Assembly: GCA_016271365.2 (NCBI GenBank)
Contig: CM057449.1
Coordinates: forward strand, 1,565,520,501 to 1,565,584,500
Direction: 5' to 3'
Length of the DNA stretch: 64,000 nucleotides
From: Neoceratodus forsteri
Lineage: Eukaryota > Chordata > Ceratodontiformes > Ceratodontidae
Part shown: positions 41,961 through 53,099 of the stretch, one piece after another
How the letters are laid out: each line of letters starts with the position of its first letter
Position numbering within the stretch: the stretch's first letter is position 1
Notes under the pieces: model-generated
Told to the model about the DNA's origin: nothing
Seen by the model: only the letters and a program-made list of their open reading frames with translations
The model's database searches: none
Position numbers and translations under genes: made by a program

Positions 41961-43859
41961 AAAGCGACTGGTGATGAGTCCTAGGTTCTGCTCCCCTCCA
42001 GACAGATTAGTGTATTTGACTTTGCCAGTTTTGTAAATCCCTTTTATGATTAACGCAAAGAGCACACTGGAATAAGTATAGGAACCTGGGTAATATGTTC
42101 ATTTTGACAGACTGGACCCTAACATGCACGGACAAGGGAGCAAGGACCAGCATTTATAATCTGCTGTCAGAGTGGATCTGTGTAATGATTCAGTCTCAGC
42201 ACACTCACGGATACTTGATGTGCAGTACCTTGGTCACAAAGTACAATTTGCCCTAACCACGATAAAAATCCTAAGTCAAGCAAGACTTGCATCAAGTCTC
42301 CTACACTATAAACCATACTCTCATGTCACATTGCATGGCTGGAGATGGTATTGCTGATTGTTTACATTTAAGGCTTTGGCACACACAGAGATGATTATCG
42401 GTTGCGGGAGGCACGCATTCACCTATGTGGCACCAGAAAATGGCAAAAGTTTAGCCACATAGGATATTTTGTCCCCAGTGTTGATATGGCAAGTGGCAAG
42501 CATGAATGTAGCTTTCCTTGTTCCCCCATCTCCATTCCTCTTGCTGGCAACTTGCCAGTGCCCTATGCCTTGCACACACGCTGTGTGCCCCTGTGGAGAA
42601 GCTTGCTTCTAGGCCAACTGCAGGGGTGGCAGCGGTGGTTGAACAGTGCTACCCTCCCCTGGTCTGCAATAGTGCTTTCCTAACCCTGCCACGTGATGCC
42701 AGTGCCCTGAGTCCCCACTCAGACCCATGTTGCTGGCACTGCGATCCATCAGACTTCCATAAGACTTCCTCTGTTTACCACATTTTGCAACATGCTCAGA
42801 CCAGAAGTTCTTCCCATTTTTATAGTCTTTATTTTTTTCACAAAACTTTTACTCCTAGTCAGACGGCCTTCCTTTAGCAGCAGCCCACCCCTGGTTGGCA
42901 CAGACCAGCATGGGTCCCCCATGGATTACCCCTTGTGGCAGGGGACAGGATGGGGAGGGCCATCCTCCACCCACCCAGTGCACAAATCCAGATTTGCCGG
43001 GCCTGGGTGGTAGCATGGACTAGGGAATGGACTAGCCTTCATACAACAGTTCCTTTTCCTTTTTTGCGTTGCCTACTTCCCCGATATCAGGTACAGCCCC
43101 GTCACTGGCATCGCACGCTGCTGATGTGCCCCTGAGGAGGAGCAAGCTCCCTGTCCCACCGCAGGGGTTGCCAGAATGGCGGATCTCGACACCATCCCTT
43201 CTTGAGCTTTAAGCGCTGTTGTGTGGCAGCACATAGCTTGACCCAGCTCCTGAGTCCTCTTCTGAACTTGGCTCACCAGTGTGGGAGTACAGATTACCAC
43301 CCCCTGGCCCATAAAGCTGCCACCCCTCCTTTATAGTCTTTTATATGTTTTGACAAGGATGCTGCTAGCTTACTATTAATAATCAACTAAGTTCTGTGCA
43401 CACATTCAAAATACTTTCACCAAGGGGTGATCAGTGTGTTTTAAGGAGTCTGTAGTTCCTAGAAATTACAAACAGGCTCTCGGGTGCAAGCTCAATGACC
43501 GTGGCAAGGTAAGCTCCCATACCCGGATCCTTAACTAAACTGAAAGGGGTTCCCAGTTCCCATCAGTTTACTGCTAAACAGCTTAATAAGAGGCAGGGAA
43601 CCAGGTCTTGGAGTTTGTCTTGACTTAGTTGGTGACCTTTCACAAAAGAGTTTGTTTAAATCTCTGGGAACTAAAAGCTATTGTCGAAACTTATTTAAAA
43701 ACGTGGAAAACAGCTTGACCAGCTATTTGAGGAGGTATTATTAGGATTACACTTCACGCGATCTGCTGTGCTATTCTTATGGCTCTCAGAATTTTCTGTA
43801 AAAAAATGACTACATATTATCTGATAGTAGCTGTGACATACAGCATTATTGTATGGGCA
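41961..43859. other. Unassigned sequence with a diverged duplicated block
   Basis: No gene is supported. Two blocks about 550 bp apart (roughly 42520-42660 and 43070-43200) look related. Both carry a CACGCTG-TGTGCCCCTG-GGAG order followed by GCAGGGGT-GCCAG. They may be two copies of an unknown dispersed repeat. Confidence 0.4.
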
Positions 43860-44127
43860 TAATAAAGGAGGGACAGATGGAGGCCACTGGTGAGTGTGCT
43901 AAAATCAAATGCAAGAAATCCAAGGCCAAAAGCCCAGCTGGTTCGAAAACAACATGGCAGATTCAGTAAGGGAAAAGAAGGCAGCCTTCCAGAAGGCATG
44001 AGGAGGACATGGAGGTCTGTAATGATAAATCGAGCATGGAGGGTGGTTAGAGAGGCAAAGGCTATTAGGGAAGTATGGCTGGCATAGGGAAAGGGAGAAG
44101 AGGGATATTAAAGATGAAATTATCAGG

Positions 44128-44171
44128 TTACCCCACTGATGACACCCCTCTTCCCTGCCCCTCCCAGCTCC
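44128..44171 (-). repeat. 44-bp perfect inverted repeat, left copy
   Basis: Exact reverse complement of 44993-45036 (right copy starts GGAGCTGGGAGGGGCAGGGA). Similarity stops abruptly at both sides. Confidence 0.9.
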
Positions 44172-44883
44172 AAGCAGGAAAGGGATCTTGGGGTTATCGT
44201 CTCTGATGACCTCAAGGTAGGGAAACAGTGTGACAAGGCAGCAGGTAAAGCAAATAGGATGCTGGGATGCATAGACAGGGGCATCACCAGCAGGAAAAGG
44301 GAGGTCATAATTCCACTATACAAGACACTAGTGAGGCCCCACCTGGAGTACAGTGTACAGTTCTGGAGACCTTACTAAGGGCATAGACAGGGTAGAGAAG
44401 GTTCAGAGGAGGGCAACAAAGATGGTACATGGATTGCATCACAAGTCCTATGAGGACAGGTTGAAGGAATTGAATATGTACTCCCTGGAGGAGAGGAGGG
44501 AGAGAGGGGATATGATAGAGACATACAAGTATATTACAGGGAGGAACAGGGTGCAGGAATACACTATTTTTAAGCGAAAAAGATGTTCCAGGACTAGAGA
44601 GCATGGGATGAAGTTGGAGGGAGGACGATTCAGAGGAAACATGAGGAAGAATTTCTTCACAGAACGGGTGGTGGACAAGTGGAACACCCTGCCAGAGGAA
44701 GAGGTGGGGGTTAAAACAATCACGGGATTTAAGAATGCATGGGATAGACATAAAGGAATTCTGGAGGTCAGGGTTAAGGGGCAACAGACTTCTAAGAAAA
44801 CATAAAGTAAACTTACAAGCTCAAATGGGCAGACTGGGTGGGCCGTAGGCCCTTATCTGCCGACACTGTCTATGTATCTATGT
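44128..44883 (+). mobile_element. CR1-4: 5'-truncated CR1 with inverted 5' segment
   Basis: From 44172 it carries the ORF2 C-terminus in two frames: KQERDLGVIVSDDLKVGKQC, RPHLEYSVQFWRPY, then VQRRATKMVHGLHHKSYEDR, FFTERVVDKWNTLPEEE and a stop at 44805. The tail contains GGGTGGGCCGTAGGCCC and ends in repeated TCTATGTA units (44865-44883), a CR1 3' end. One frameshift near 44370 separates the frames. Its first 44 bases (44128-44171) are the exact reverse complement of 44993-45036, suggesting a 5' inversion or template switch during insertion. Confidence 0.8.
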
Positions 44884-45036
44884 ATCTAAGAAGGAGGGGT
44901 GTTGGGCAGAGGAAATGAAAAGAAAGCGGACGTACTTAATAAGTACTTCTGCTCTGTTTTCACCAGAGAAAAGAACAGGCCAGTGCCAGAAGGGAGCTGG
45001 GAGGGGCAGGGAAGAGGGGTGTCATCAGTGGGGTAA

Positions 45037-45540
45037 TAGAGGCTAAATGATATGTAGCCCAGAACCCTGAAGCTGACAAACATGTATTGCATTTGGCTTA
45101 CAATGCCTTTTAATACTTCTGCCAGGGCAGCACCCTATGGAATGTGCATGCACAGACATCCCTGGCTCAGAGTTGCTAGTTTTACCCCTTATGTGCAGCA
45201 TTTTCTTCTAAACTCCCCTTTGGTATGGCAAACTGTTTGGTCCCACTGTGGAGGCCACCTAATATTAGCTGAAGGCATTCCATCTGACCCTGCAGTCTCT
45301 TAAGTCCCTTGGCCTCAACAGCCCAGAGGCGGTGGGGGTTGGGGGATTATTTTGCAGGGCTCTCTTCCCATCTATTCCTCCTGCGGTTGAGGCCAGGATT
45401 ACCAGTAGTACATAGCAGCAGCAGTACATGGGTGCCCATTACAAGGCCCTCAGTGGTCATGGCAAAGCTAGTCATAAGCAGGCTGCTCCTTCCACTTCCT
45501 TCTGACTGTGTACCTCCCCTTCCTGCTCCACTACTAGAGA
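45037..45540 (+). pseudogene. DIRS-4 gag-like C-terminal remnant
   Basis: Shifted frames give DKHVLHLAYNAFNTSARAA and, in 45082-45303, MHRHPWLRVASFTPYVQHF, SPLVWQTVWS. This parallels the DIRS-6 segment (TADMAARAAASGVCLQRHAW, LFGQETEAL). A region rich in Pro and Leu codons follows. Confidence 0.65.
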
Positions 45541-46346
45541 TTCAGGTAAGGGGCAGAATCTTGTTACTTCCTGCCCAAGTGGTAGAACATCACTTCGGAC
45601 AAATGGATTCTAGAAATAATTCAATCCAATTATGCCCTAGAGTTCATCTGTCAATCCCCAGAGGCACCCCCCAGCCTTGTCACTATCAACAGAACACTTG
45701 ACCATCCTCCAGTGGGAAGCAAAGGTTCTACTAGAAAAGAGGGCATTTCAGCCAGTACTCTACTAGAACAGAATCTGCTATTCTATTCTAGATACAGTAC
45801 TTCCTAGTCCTGATAAAGATAGGATTCTTTTTTACCATCCTGGACCTTTGGTGACAGTACCAGGCCAGCCTGTGATGCTTATTTGCACATATGAAATAAG
45901 GAGGCAGCACAGACCACACCAGAGGGCCATGATTTTCAATTCTATGTCTTGTCCTTTGGTTTATCTTTTGCACCACAAAAATTTACCAGATGTTTTGCTG
46001 TGGTAGTCACCGCTCTTAGGAGAAGTTGCATTGTGTTACTCTGTCCGAATGGCTCGTGAAGAGACAGTGAATAGGACAACGTAGATGCTGGACCAGTTGG
46101 GTGTGTTGGTCAATGGGCAAAAGTCCATTCTTTCCCCTTGCCAGAAGTTAGCATATATTGGAGCCAGGTTGGACACATTTCAGGCAAAATCTTTCTTGAC
46201 AGAGGATTGGGCAAATGCCCTGAGAGCTCAGGTGAGTCTGGTTGCCAGAAGCAACATGGTCACAGCTAGGACCATGCTCTGGCTATTGGGCCTCATTTCA
46301 GTATCCATTTTACTGGTTTCCTTGGCCAATTTGCATATGCAGATCC
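45540..46346 (+). pseudogene. DIRS-4 reverse transcriptase remnant
   Basis: A heavily shifted RT. AQVVEHHFGQMDSRNN parallels the W-x-x-IT-x-D-x-W-x-L block, and GKSPFFPLAR-like and IGARLDTFQAKSFL pieces parallel the FIGAEL-D-T/F block downstream of the palm. The catalytic box is not recognisable. The 46085-46351 frame ends LLVSLANLHMQI, where RT joins RNase H; a LINE interrupts exactly here. Confidence 0.6.
46341..46346. repeat. Target-site duplication of LINE-D, left copy
   Basis: AGATCC, repeated at 50933-50938. Removing the LINE and one copy leaves continuous DIRS-4 sequence (ATGCAGATCCTGCAG). Confidence 0.7.
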
Positions 46347-46347
46347 C

Positions 46348-47560
46348 GTGATAGGCAACTTTACCGCAAGGCCAGAAACAGGTGTACCTGGGCTATCCGC
46401 CAAGCTAAGGTGTCCCACTATCGACAAGCTCTCTCATCTACTTGGAGCTCCGATTGTGATTTCTGGTGTAATATTAAGGAAATCCCTGGGAAAGTGGTTT
46501 CCCTTCTACCCCCCCCCCCAGCTCGTTATTGATGGTTCAATAGTCCAGGACCCACTAACCATTGCTAATACCCTTAACAGTGCCTTCTCTGACCTCAGCA
46601 GTGTATTGCCTCCAAACTTCTTTGACCCCCCCCTGGCCAGTGATCCCGCTCCCACCTTGTCAGATGCCTTCCCCCCCTTTCTGTCTCTGAGCTATCTCCC
46701 CCAGCTCGGCACGAAAATACGTCTCCAGTTTCATCAACAAGGCCAGGCATAGTGGTGACACCTTCGACTTAAAACTCCTTAGACTCACTCTAGATGTGGT
46801 TCTTTCCTCTCTCACCAAAATCTTTAATTTGTCCCTCTGCCTTGGGCAGTTCCCCTCATCCTGGAAATGTGCAGTTATCACACCATTACTTAAGGGTGGT
46901 GACTGCACTGCTCCCAACAGTTACCACCCCATCTCATCCTCCCCCCCCCATTCCAAGGCTCTGGAAAAAGTGGTCAATAACCAACTTACTGAATATCTCT
47001 CCAAACATAACCACTTTTCCCCTGTTTAGCACGGTTTCTGTAGTGGGCACCACACTACTACTGTGCTCCTTGAGTACACGTCCTTCATACACCAAGCCCT
47101 CGACAACGGACACCTGGTAGGATCTGTCTACATTGATCTCACCAAAGCATTCAACATGGTCAGTCATGCCCTGCTGCTTCACTCCCTCCCATCTGTGGGC
47201 CTTGCCTCCGAGATGATGTCCTGATTTGCCAGCTATCTATCTGACCATTCCCAGCAGGTTAGGATCGGCTCCACCCTCTCCTCTTGCTGCTCTGTTCGCT
47301 CTGGCGTCCCCCAAGGGTTCATACTTGGCCCCCTCCTATTCAGCCTGTTCCTTAACTCCCTTTCCCATTCCTGCCTTGGGAAAATGCTCCTCTATGCAGA
47401 TGATGCTGTTATCTTCAAATGCCATCCCAACCCCTCTGCCCTCCAAGACTTACTCTAAGAGCGTTTCCACACTATTGAATCCTGGTGTGTGACTCATAAA
47501 TTAATCCTCAACTGTAATAAAACCAAATCCATGGTCTTTACCTGGGCCTATTCCTAGATA
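46348..47560 (+). pseudogene. LINE-D linker and reverse transcriptase, first copy
   Basis: The linker reads RKARNRCTWAIRQAKVSHYR and FWCNIKEIPGK. RT then appears in shifted frames: KIFNLSLCLGQFPSSWKCAV, ITPLLKGG, YHPISSSPPHSKALEKVVNN, then decayed FC-SGH-TTT, GSVYIDLTKAFNMVSHALLL and FILGPLLFSLFLNSLS. LLYADDAVIFKCH carries the catalytic box near 47390. A run of C near 46508 adds a frame uncertainty. Inactive. Confidence 0.75.
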
Positions 47561-47639
47561 CTCATCTCTCCTATTATACTCACATCCACAGTCTCCTGTC
47601 TGCTCTGAACACCAGGACTGGGCTGTTATATTCTTTCTG

Positions 47640-48196
47640 ACCTTGGATAGTACATACTTTCATGGGTGGGGTGCACATCTTAGTCCCTCTGTATCCAGAG
47701 GGTCTGGTCCCTGGTGGCATGCAACCTCTGTGTAAATGTGCTGGAGATGAAGGAAGAACTGTATGGGCTCCAGGCACTGGCCCCACAGATTCAGGGAGGG
47801 ACTTTACTGGTACAGAGGAATAACCAGTGTGTTATGTATTTCTCAACAAAAAAAAGAATACACACTGCTATCTTCTGTCTCATGAGCAATGCTGACGTGG
47901 GGGTGGAGCACAACATGCACCTTGCTGCAATCTCCTGGCTGACACACAAAATGTGCGGGCAGATGTTCTCAGAAACACTGTGGCAAGGCCTCACCAATGT
48001 GATCTGCAAGGGATATAGTATAAATTTTGCTTAGTCAGTGGACAGTAGGGATGTCCACATTCGGACGTTTTTGCATCCCCACACAGTGCAAAACTGCCGT
48101 GGTTTTGTTCGTTCAATCCAAGGCTTGGGGTTTTCTGGTGAAACACATTGGCCCTTTGCTGGAAGGAGCAATTCCTACCATTTCTTTCCTCCAATC
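47640..48196 (+). pseudogene. DIRS-4 RNase H fragment, tandem copy 1
   Basis: DSTYFHGWGAHLSP marks the catalytic Asp and GWG block. LEMKEELYGLQALAPQIQGG and VQRNNQCVMYFSTKKR stand where the E and D-N-T-T blocks lie. A stop at 48034 precedes the tail (NCRGFVRSIQGLGFSGETHW). This matches 48829-49383 and 51083-51640. Confidence 0.75.
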
Positions 48197-48200
48197 CAAG

Positions 48201-48744
48201 CTTTTCCCCTGTTCAGCACGGTTTTTGTTGTGGGCACAGCACTACTACTGCGCTCCTTGAGTACACGTCCTTCATACACCAAGACCTCGACAACGGACAC
48301 CTGGTAGGATCTGTCTACATTCATCTCACCAAAGCATTCGACACGGTCAGTCATGGCCTGCTGCTTCACTCCCTCCTATCTGTGGGCCTTGCCTCCGAGG
48401 TGATGTCCTGGTTTGCCAGCTATCTATCTGACCGTTCCCAGCAGGTTAGGATCGGCTCCACCCTCTCCTCTTGCTGCCCTGTTCGCTCTGGCATCCCCCA
48501 AGGGTTCATACTTGGCCCCCTCCTATTCAGCCTGTTCCTTTACTCCCTTTCTCATTCCTGCCTTGGGAAAATGCTCCTCTATGCGGATGATGCTGTTATC
48601 TTCAAATGCCATCCCAACCCCTCTGCCCTGCAAGACTTACTCCAAGAGCATTTCCACACTATTGAATCCTGGTTTGTGACTCATAAATTAATCCTCAACT
48701 GTAATAAAACCAAATCCATGGTCTTTACCTGGGCCTATTCCTAG
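48201..48744 (+). pseudogene. LINE-D reverse transcriptase, tandem copy 2
   Basis: The 48148-48744 frame is open across the junction and RT: HSTTTALLEYTSFIHQDLDN, GSVYIHLTKAFDTVSHGLLL, SGIPQGFILGPLLFSLFLYS and MLLYADDAVIFKCH. It is the cleanest of the three RT copies, though the D of the usual Y-I-D-L-T-K block is His. It ends in the deletion-specific FTWAYS stop shared with copy 1. Confidence 0.8.
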
Positions 48745-48828
48745 ATACCCATCTCTCCTATTATACTCACATCCACAGTCTCCTGTCTGCTCAGAACACC
48801 AGGACTGGGCTGTTATATTCTTTCTGAC

Positions 48829-49385
48829 CTTGGATAGTACATACTTTCATGGGTGGGGTGCACATCTTAGTCCTCTGTATCCAGAGGGTCTGGTCCCTGG
48901 TGGCATGCAACCTCTGTGTAAATGTGTTGAGATGAAGGAAGAACTGTATGGGCTCCAGGCACTGGCCCCACAGATTCAGGGAGGGACTTTACTGGTACAG
49001 AGGGATAACCAGTGTGTCATGTATTTCTCAACAAAAAAAAAGAATACACACTGCTATCTTCTGTCTCATGAGCAATGCTGACGTGGGAGTGGAGCACAAC
49101 ATGCATCTTGCTGCAACCTCCTGGCTGACACACAAAATGTGCTGGCAGATGTTCTCAGAAACACTGTGGCAAGGCCTCACCAATGTGATCTGCAAGGGAC
49201 ATAGTATAAATTTTGCTTAGTCAGTGGACAGTAGGGATGTCCACATTCGGACCTTTTTGCATCCCCACACATTGCAAAACTGCCGTGGTTTTGTTTGCTC
49301 AATCCAAGGCTTAGGGTTTTCTGGTGAAACACATTGGCCCTTTGCTGGAAGGAGCAATTCCTACCATTTCTTTCCTCCAATCCAA
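48829..49385 (+). pseudogene. DIRS-4 RNase H fragment, tandem copy 2
   Basis: Near-identical to 47640-48196, with small indels (one base missing in the LEMKEEL segment near 48928, which shifts the frame). The same stop follows INFA at 49220. Confidence 0.75.
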
Positions 49386-49386
49386 G

Positions 49387-50620
49387 CTTTTCCCCTGTTT
49401 AGCACGGTTTCTGTCGTGGGCACAGCACTACTACTGCGCTCCTTGAGTATACGTCCTTCATACACCAAGACCTCGACAACGGGCACCTGGTAGGATCTGT
49501 CTACATTCATCTCACCAAAGCATCCGACACAGTCAGTCATGCCCTGCTGCTTCACTCCCTCCCATCTGTGGGCCTTGTCTCCGAGGTGATGTCCTGGTTT
49601 GCCAGCTATCTATCTGACCGTTTCCAGCAGGTTAGGATCGGCTCCACCCTCTCCTCTTGCTGCCCTGTTCTCTCTGGCGTCCCCCAAGGGTTCATACTTG
49701 GCCCCCTCCTATTCAGCCTGTTCCTTAACTCTCTTCCCCAGTTCTGCTGTGGGAAAATGCTCCTCTGTGCAGATGATGCCGTTATCTTCAAATGCCATCC
49801 CAGCCCCTCTGCCCTCCAAGACTTACTCCAAGAGCGTTTCCGCACTTTTGAATCCTGGTTTGTGACTCAAGTTAATCCTCAACTGTAATAAAACCAAATC
49901 CATGGTCTTTACCCACCGCCAAAACCAGCTTTGCATCCTGTCTCTATCCATCTGTAACGCCGCCAATGTCCCTATCGAGCAAGTCTCTTCTTTTAAGTAT
50001 CTGGGCCTAACCCTAGATACCCATCTCTCCTATCATACTCACATCCAAAGTCTCCTGTCTGCTCTCAACACCAGGATTGGGCTGTTGTACTGTCACAAAC
50101 ACTTAGTCTTCCCTGAGGCGCTCCATCTGGCAGTATCCTTATTTGTCCTCCCCCTCATTGATTATGGCTTGGAAATTTATGGTACAGCTGACCCAACCTC
50201 CCTCTCCTGGGTAAAGAATACCCTGAACAAAGCCTGTAGGCTGGTCACGGGCCATGACAGATTGGCACACACCTGCAACTTGTATAAATTCGCAAACTGG
50301 CTAAATCTGGAAGCCAGACTTAAATACCATACATGCATCCTTGCCAAGAAAATATCGCTGAGAATTGCCGCTCCTGGACTTGACTCTCGTGTCTCAGTAG
50401 AACCCCCCCTGCCCAAGTGTCCAGAAGTGCCTCTAGGTCATCCCACTTTGTACCACGCTGCAGAACCTCCTTGTGTCAAAGGGCCTTTTCATACTGGGCA
50501 CCTCTGTGGCTAAATGACTTCCCAACTACCCTCTCCCTGCTACTTAGCCTTGGCCCTTTCAAAACAGCCCTCAAGAGCTACTTCCTTGAGCAATCAGCCT
50601 GTGACTGCTACTGACCCGTG
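49387..50620 (+). pseudogene. LINE-D reverse transcriptase and ORF2 C-terminus, copy 3
   Basis: RT in 49568-49888 reads VMSWFASYLSDRFQQVRIGS, SGVPQGFILGPLLFSLFLNS and LCADDAVIFKCH (YADD changed to CADD). Past a shift the 49902-50513 frame carries FKYLGLTLDTHLSYHTHIQS, LPLIDYGLEIYG, LNKACRLVTGHDRL and LNLEARLKYHTCILAKKI. The C-terminal tail continues to about 50614. Copies 1 and 2 lack this part because of the deletions in the amplified unit. Confidence 0.8.
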
Positions 50621-50938
50621 CTACACCGGATGCTGACTGACCAGTGGTTTATTCATGTCAGTGTATCCTATCCCTGACTCCCTTTCTGCTATCAATCAGT
50701 TGTAACTGCGACATCAGTTACTGACCCTGGGTTACACCACCCTGTGATTTTTGTTATCCTGTCTTGTTCATATAACTAAGGCCCTCCAGACCTGCTTTCA
50801 GTTATTTTGTATAATTGTTTAGTTGTATGCTACTTGTTTCCTTCCCTCCTATGTATGTTGTGACGAGGAGCCTTTGCAAAAGAATCTTTGACTGAAAGGT
50901 TGTAATCCGATGTCCTAAATAAATAAATAAATAGATCC

Positions 50939-51640
50939 TGCAGTCTCGGTGGTCTCAAGTTCACCAGTTGCCCAAACACCACACAGGGTCTGTGACCCTC
51001 TGTGAGGAGCACTCCAGTGATGCAATCACTGCATCTGGTGTTGGGAGCTGCCTTTCTCAGGGATCTTCCTCTGGGGATTCTTTCTGTCCTTGGATAGTAC
51101 ATCCGTTCATGGGTGGGGTGCACATCTTAGTCCCTCTGGATCCAGAGGGTCTGGTCCCTGGTGGCACGCAACCTTCGTGTAAATGTCCTGGAGATGAAGG
51201 AAGAACTGTATGGGCTTCAGGCAGTGGCCCCACAGGTTCAGGGAGGGACTTTACTGGTACAGAGGAATAACCAGTGTGTTATGTATTTCTCAACAAACAA
51301 AAGAATACACACTGCTATCTTCTGTCTCATGAGCAATGCTGATGTGGGAGTGGAGCACAACATGCACCTTGCTGCAACTTTCTGGCTGGCACACAAAATG
51401 TGCTGGCAGATGTTCTCAGAAACACTGTGGCAAGGCCTCAGCAATGTGATCTGCAAGAGACACAGTATAAATTTTGCTTAGTCAGTGGTCCGTAGGGATG
51501 TCCACAGTTGGACTTTTTTGCATCCCCACACAGTGCAAAACTGCCGTGGTTTTGTTCGTTCAATCCAAGGCTTGGAGTTTTCTGGTGAAACACATTGGCC
51601 CTTTGCTGGAAGGAGCAATTCCTACCATTTCTTTCTTCCA
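50939..51640 (+). pseudogene. DIRS-4 RNase H, original copy
   Basis: Continues DIRS-4 after LINE-D with QVHQLPKHHTGSVTL in one frame. The RNase H blocks follow: a decayed D-S/T-x-x-HGWGAHL near 51090, LEMKEELYGLQAVAPQVQGG and VQRNNQCVMYFSTNKR in the 51161-51481 frame. A stop precedes the tail leading to the 51640 region. This is probably the source of the two amplified fragments upstream. Confidence 0.7.
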
Positions 51641-51980
51641 ATCCTGATCACTCGCTGAGTCCAGGTCAAACTTCAGAATGAACTGGTCACCATGATTCTG
51701 GTGGCCCCTCTGTGAGTGAGACAGCTTTGGTTCCCGATGTTATGGGACATGGCAGTGAAACCTCCTTCCCATCTCCCCCCTCAGCTCAGGTCTCGTGTCA
51801 CTGTCCCAGCATTGTCTGTTGAACTTGGATCTTCTGTCCCTGCAGCTTCACGCTTGGCTCCTGAGGAGGAAGAGCTGACATAATTTGGCATATCTCCTAA
51901 GGTTTTGGGTGTTCTGCTGGCTGCACAGAAACCAGTCCCCAGATGCACCTATTTACTGAAGTGGCAGTGTTTTAGTATCT
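51640..51980 (+). pseudogene. DIRS-4 RT tail and recombinase N-terminus
   Basis: Shifted frames give MILVAPL, LLNLDLLSLQLHAWLL and a Q-K-P-V-P-R-C-T-Y-L-L-K-W-Q-C-F-S-I-W block, equivalent to the R-K-P-S-T-x-x-x-Y-x-x-K-W-K-R-F start of YR. It stops at 51980, where the second foldback element begins; CQMQSLVSFTCTPQSVLEYL continues it at 53885. Confidence 0.65.
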
Positions 51981-52279
51981 GGGGCTAGGTATTCAAAAAG
52001 GTGCAAAAACAGAACACAAAGATGTGTGCTGTTCTTGCTCCCAACTTGTAGGTTGCTATAGTCAGCACATCGCTAAGTCAGGTTGCACTGCCCCAGCATG
52101 GACTGGGGCTGTATTCAGCCCATAGGGAACTGCACCCTTCCCCCTGACCAGATAGTGCCAGGAGCCGTGGTGCAGTATTCAGGCATTGGGCATGAAAGAC
52201 ACTAAGGGGCCATTAGCATGCCCATTATGGGCTCAAGTTAATGCAAGTTGAAGCCCAGTTGCCCGACCTGACATCATCC

Positions 52280-52560
52280 TGGTGGCTAGTGGCACCCCCA
52301 CCCCCCAAACACCTGACCCAGTCTGTTCCCAGTTTGCTGTGGTGTCTAGTGGCACCCCTCACCCACCCAAACACCTGACCTGGTCTGTGTCAAGGTTGCC
52401 CTGGTTTCTTGTGGCACTCCCACCCCCCAAATACCTGATCCAGTCTTTTTCACAGTTGTTCTGGTGTCTAGTGGCACCTCCCACTCCCTAAACACCTGTC
52501 CTTGTCTGTTCCATGACTTCCCTGGTGCCCAGGGCAGCTCCCACACTCTAAGCACCCATC
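52280..52560 (+). repeat. Tandem repeat arm of foldback B, left
   Basis: TGGCAC landmarks at 52290, 52350, 52412 and 52472, about 60 bp apart, each followed by a C-rich run and AACACCTG or AATACCTG. A fifth, diverged unit lies near 52530. Confidence 0.8.
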
Positions 52561-53099
52561 CCAGTGCTACCGCCGATTCCTTTGTGGCCAATGCACCCTT
52601 CCCCCCATTCCAGCCTCCTGGCTTGTAGAGGTCCCTGCCCCCAAGGTGTTGAGTAGTAGCACCTTCCATCCCCTGCCCCATGTACCTGAGCCAATCCCTG
52701 GCTTCCACTAGTACCCCATTTATGGGCTGCTGGTCACCACATGGACCACCAAACACTGGCATTTCTGTGGCCCCTCGCCCGCTTCACCTTCACCCAGCAC
52801 AACACCCACCTCAACCCCCCCCTTACAAGGCAGGAAGGACCATGCAGCGTATCCATCAGTGGTGACTGGCACAGCCCTCCTCCCACCTCCTCAGCCAGCT
52901 GCCATATAACCTGCACTGTTCAGTGATCCACGTGGTGACCAGCGGTTCATGGGGGTACAGCTGAATGCCAGGGACTGGTTTGAGTACATGGGCCATGGGA
53001 TATAGGGGTTTCCACTGGACACCTATGAGGCAGGGACCTCTGTGGGCCAGGAGGCCAGAGTGGGGGGGGAATCCACAGGCTACCACCAGGATGGATGCT

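Larger units (their letters stand above)
43860..45036 (+). mobile_element. CR1-3: CR1 linker fragment, split by CR1-4
   Basis: Plus-strand sequence of the CR1 EN-RT linker at about 43880-44127 continues at about 44884 with RGNEKKADVLNKYFCSVFT and EKNRPVPEGSWEGQ, ending at 45036. The two halves join if 44128-44883 is treated as an insert. It lies directly upstream of DIRS-4 gag sequence. Confidence 0.7.
46347..50932 (+). mobile_element. LINE-D: Jockey/CR1-superfamily LINE inside DIRS-4, locally amplified
   Basis: A 5'-truncated LINE with linker, RT, ORF2 end and an (AAAT)n tail (50917-50932), flanked by a 6-bp AGATCC duplication. Its interior contains two extra copies of a 1.19 kb unit that also includes downstream DIRS-4 RNase H sequence (see 47014-51640). 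The amplification therefore happened after insertion. RT keeps YADDAVIF boxes. Confidence 0.75.
47014..51640 (+). repeat. Tandem array of a chimeric LINE-D/DIRS-4 unit
   Basis: The landmark CTTTTCCCCTGTT occurs at 47014, 48201 and 49387, periods of 1187 and 1186 bp. Units 1 and 2 run from LINE-D RT to its C-terminal part, jump near 47629 (and its equivalent in unit 2) to DIRS-4 RNase H, and end in CCAATCCAAG before the next unit. Unit 3 keeps the full LINE end and tail before the same DIRS segment (51080-51640). Units 1 and 2 share two internal deletions, so one was copied from the other. Confidence 0.8.
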
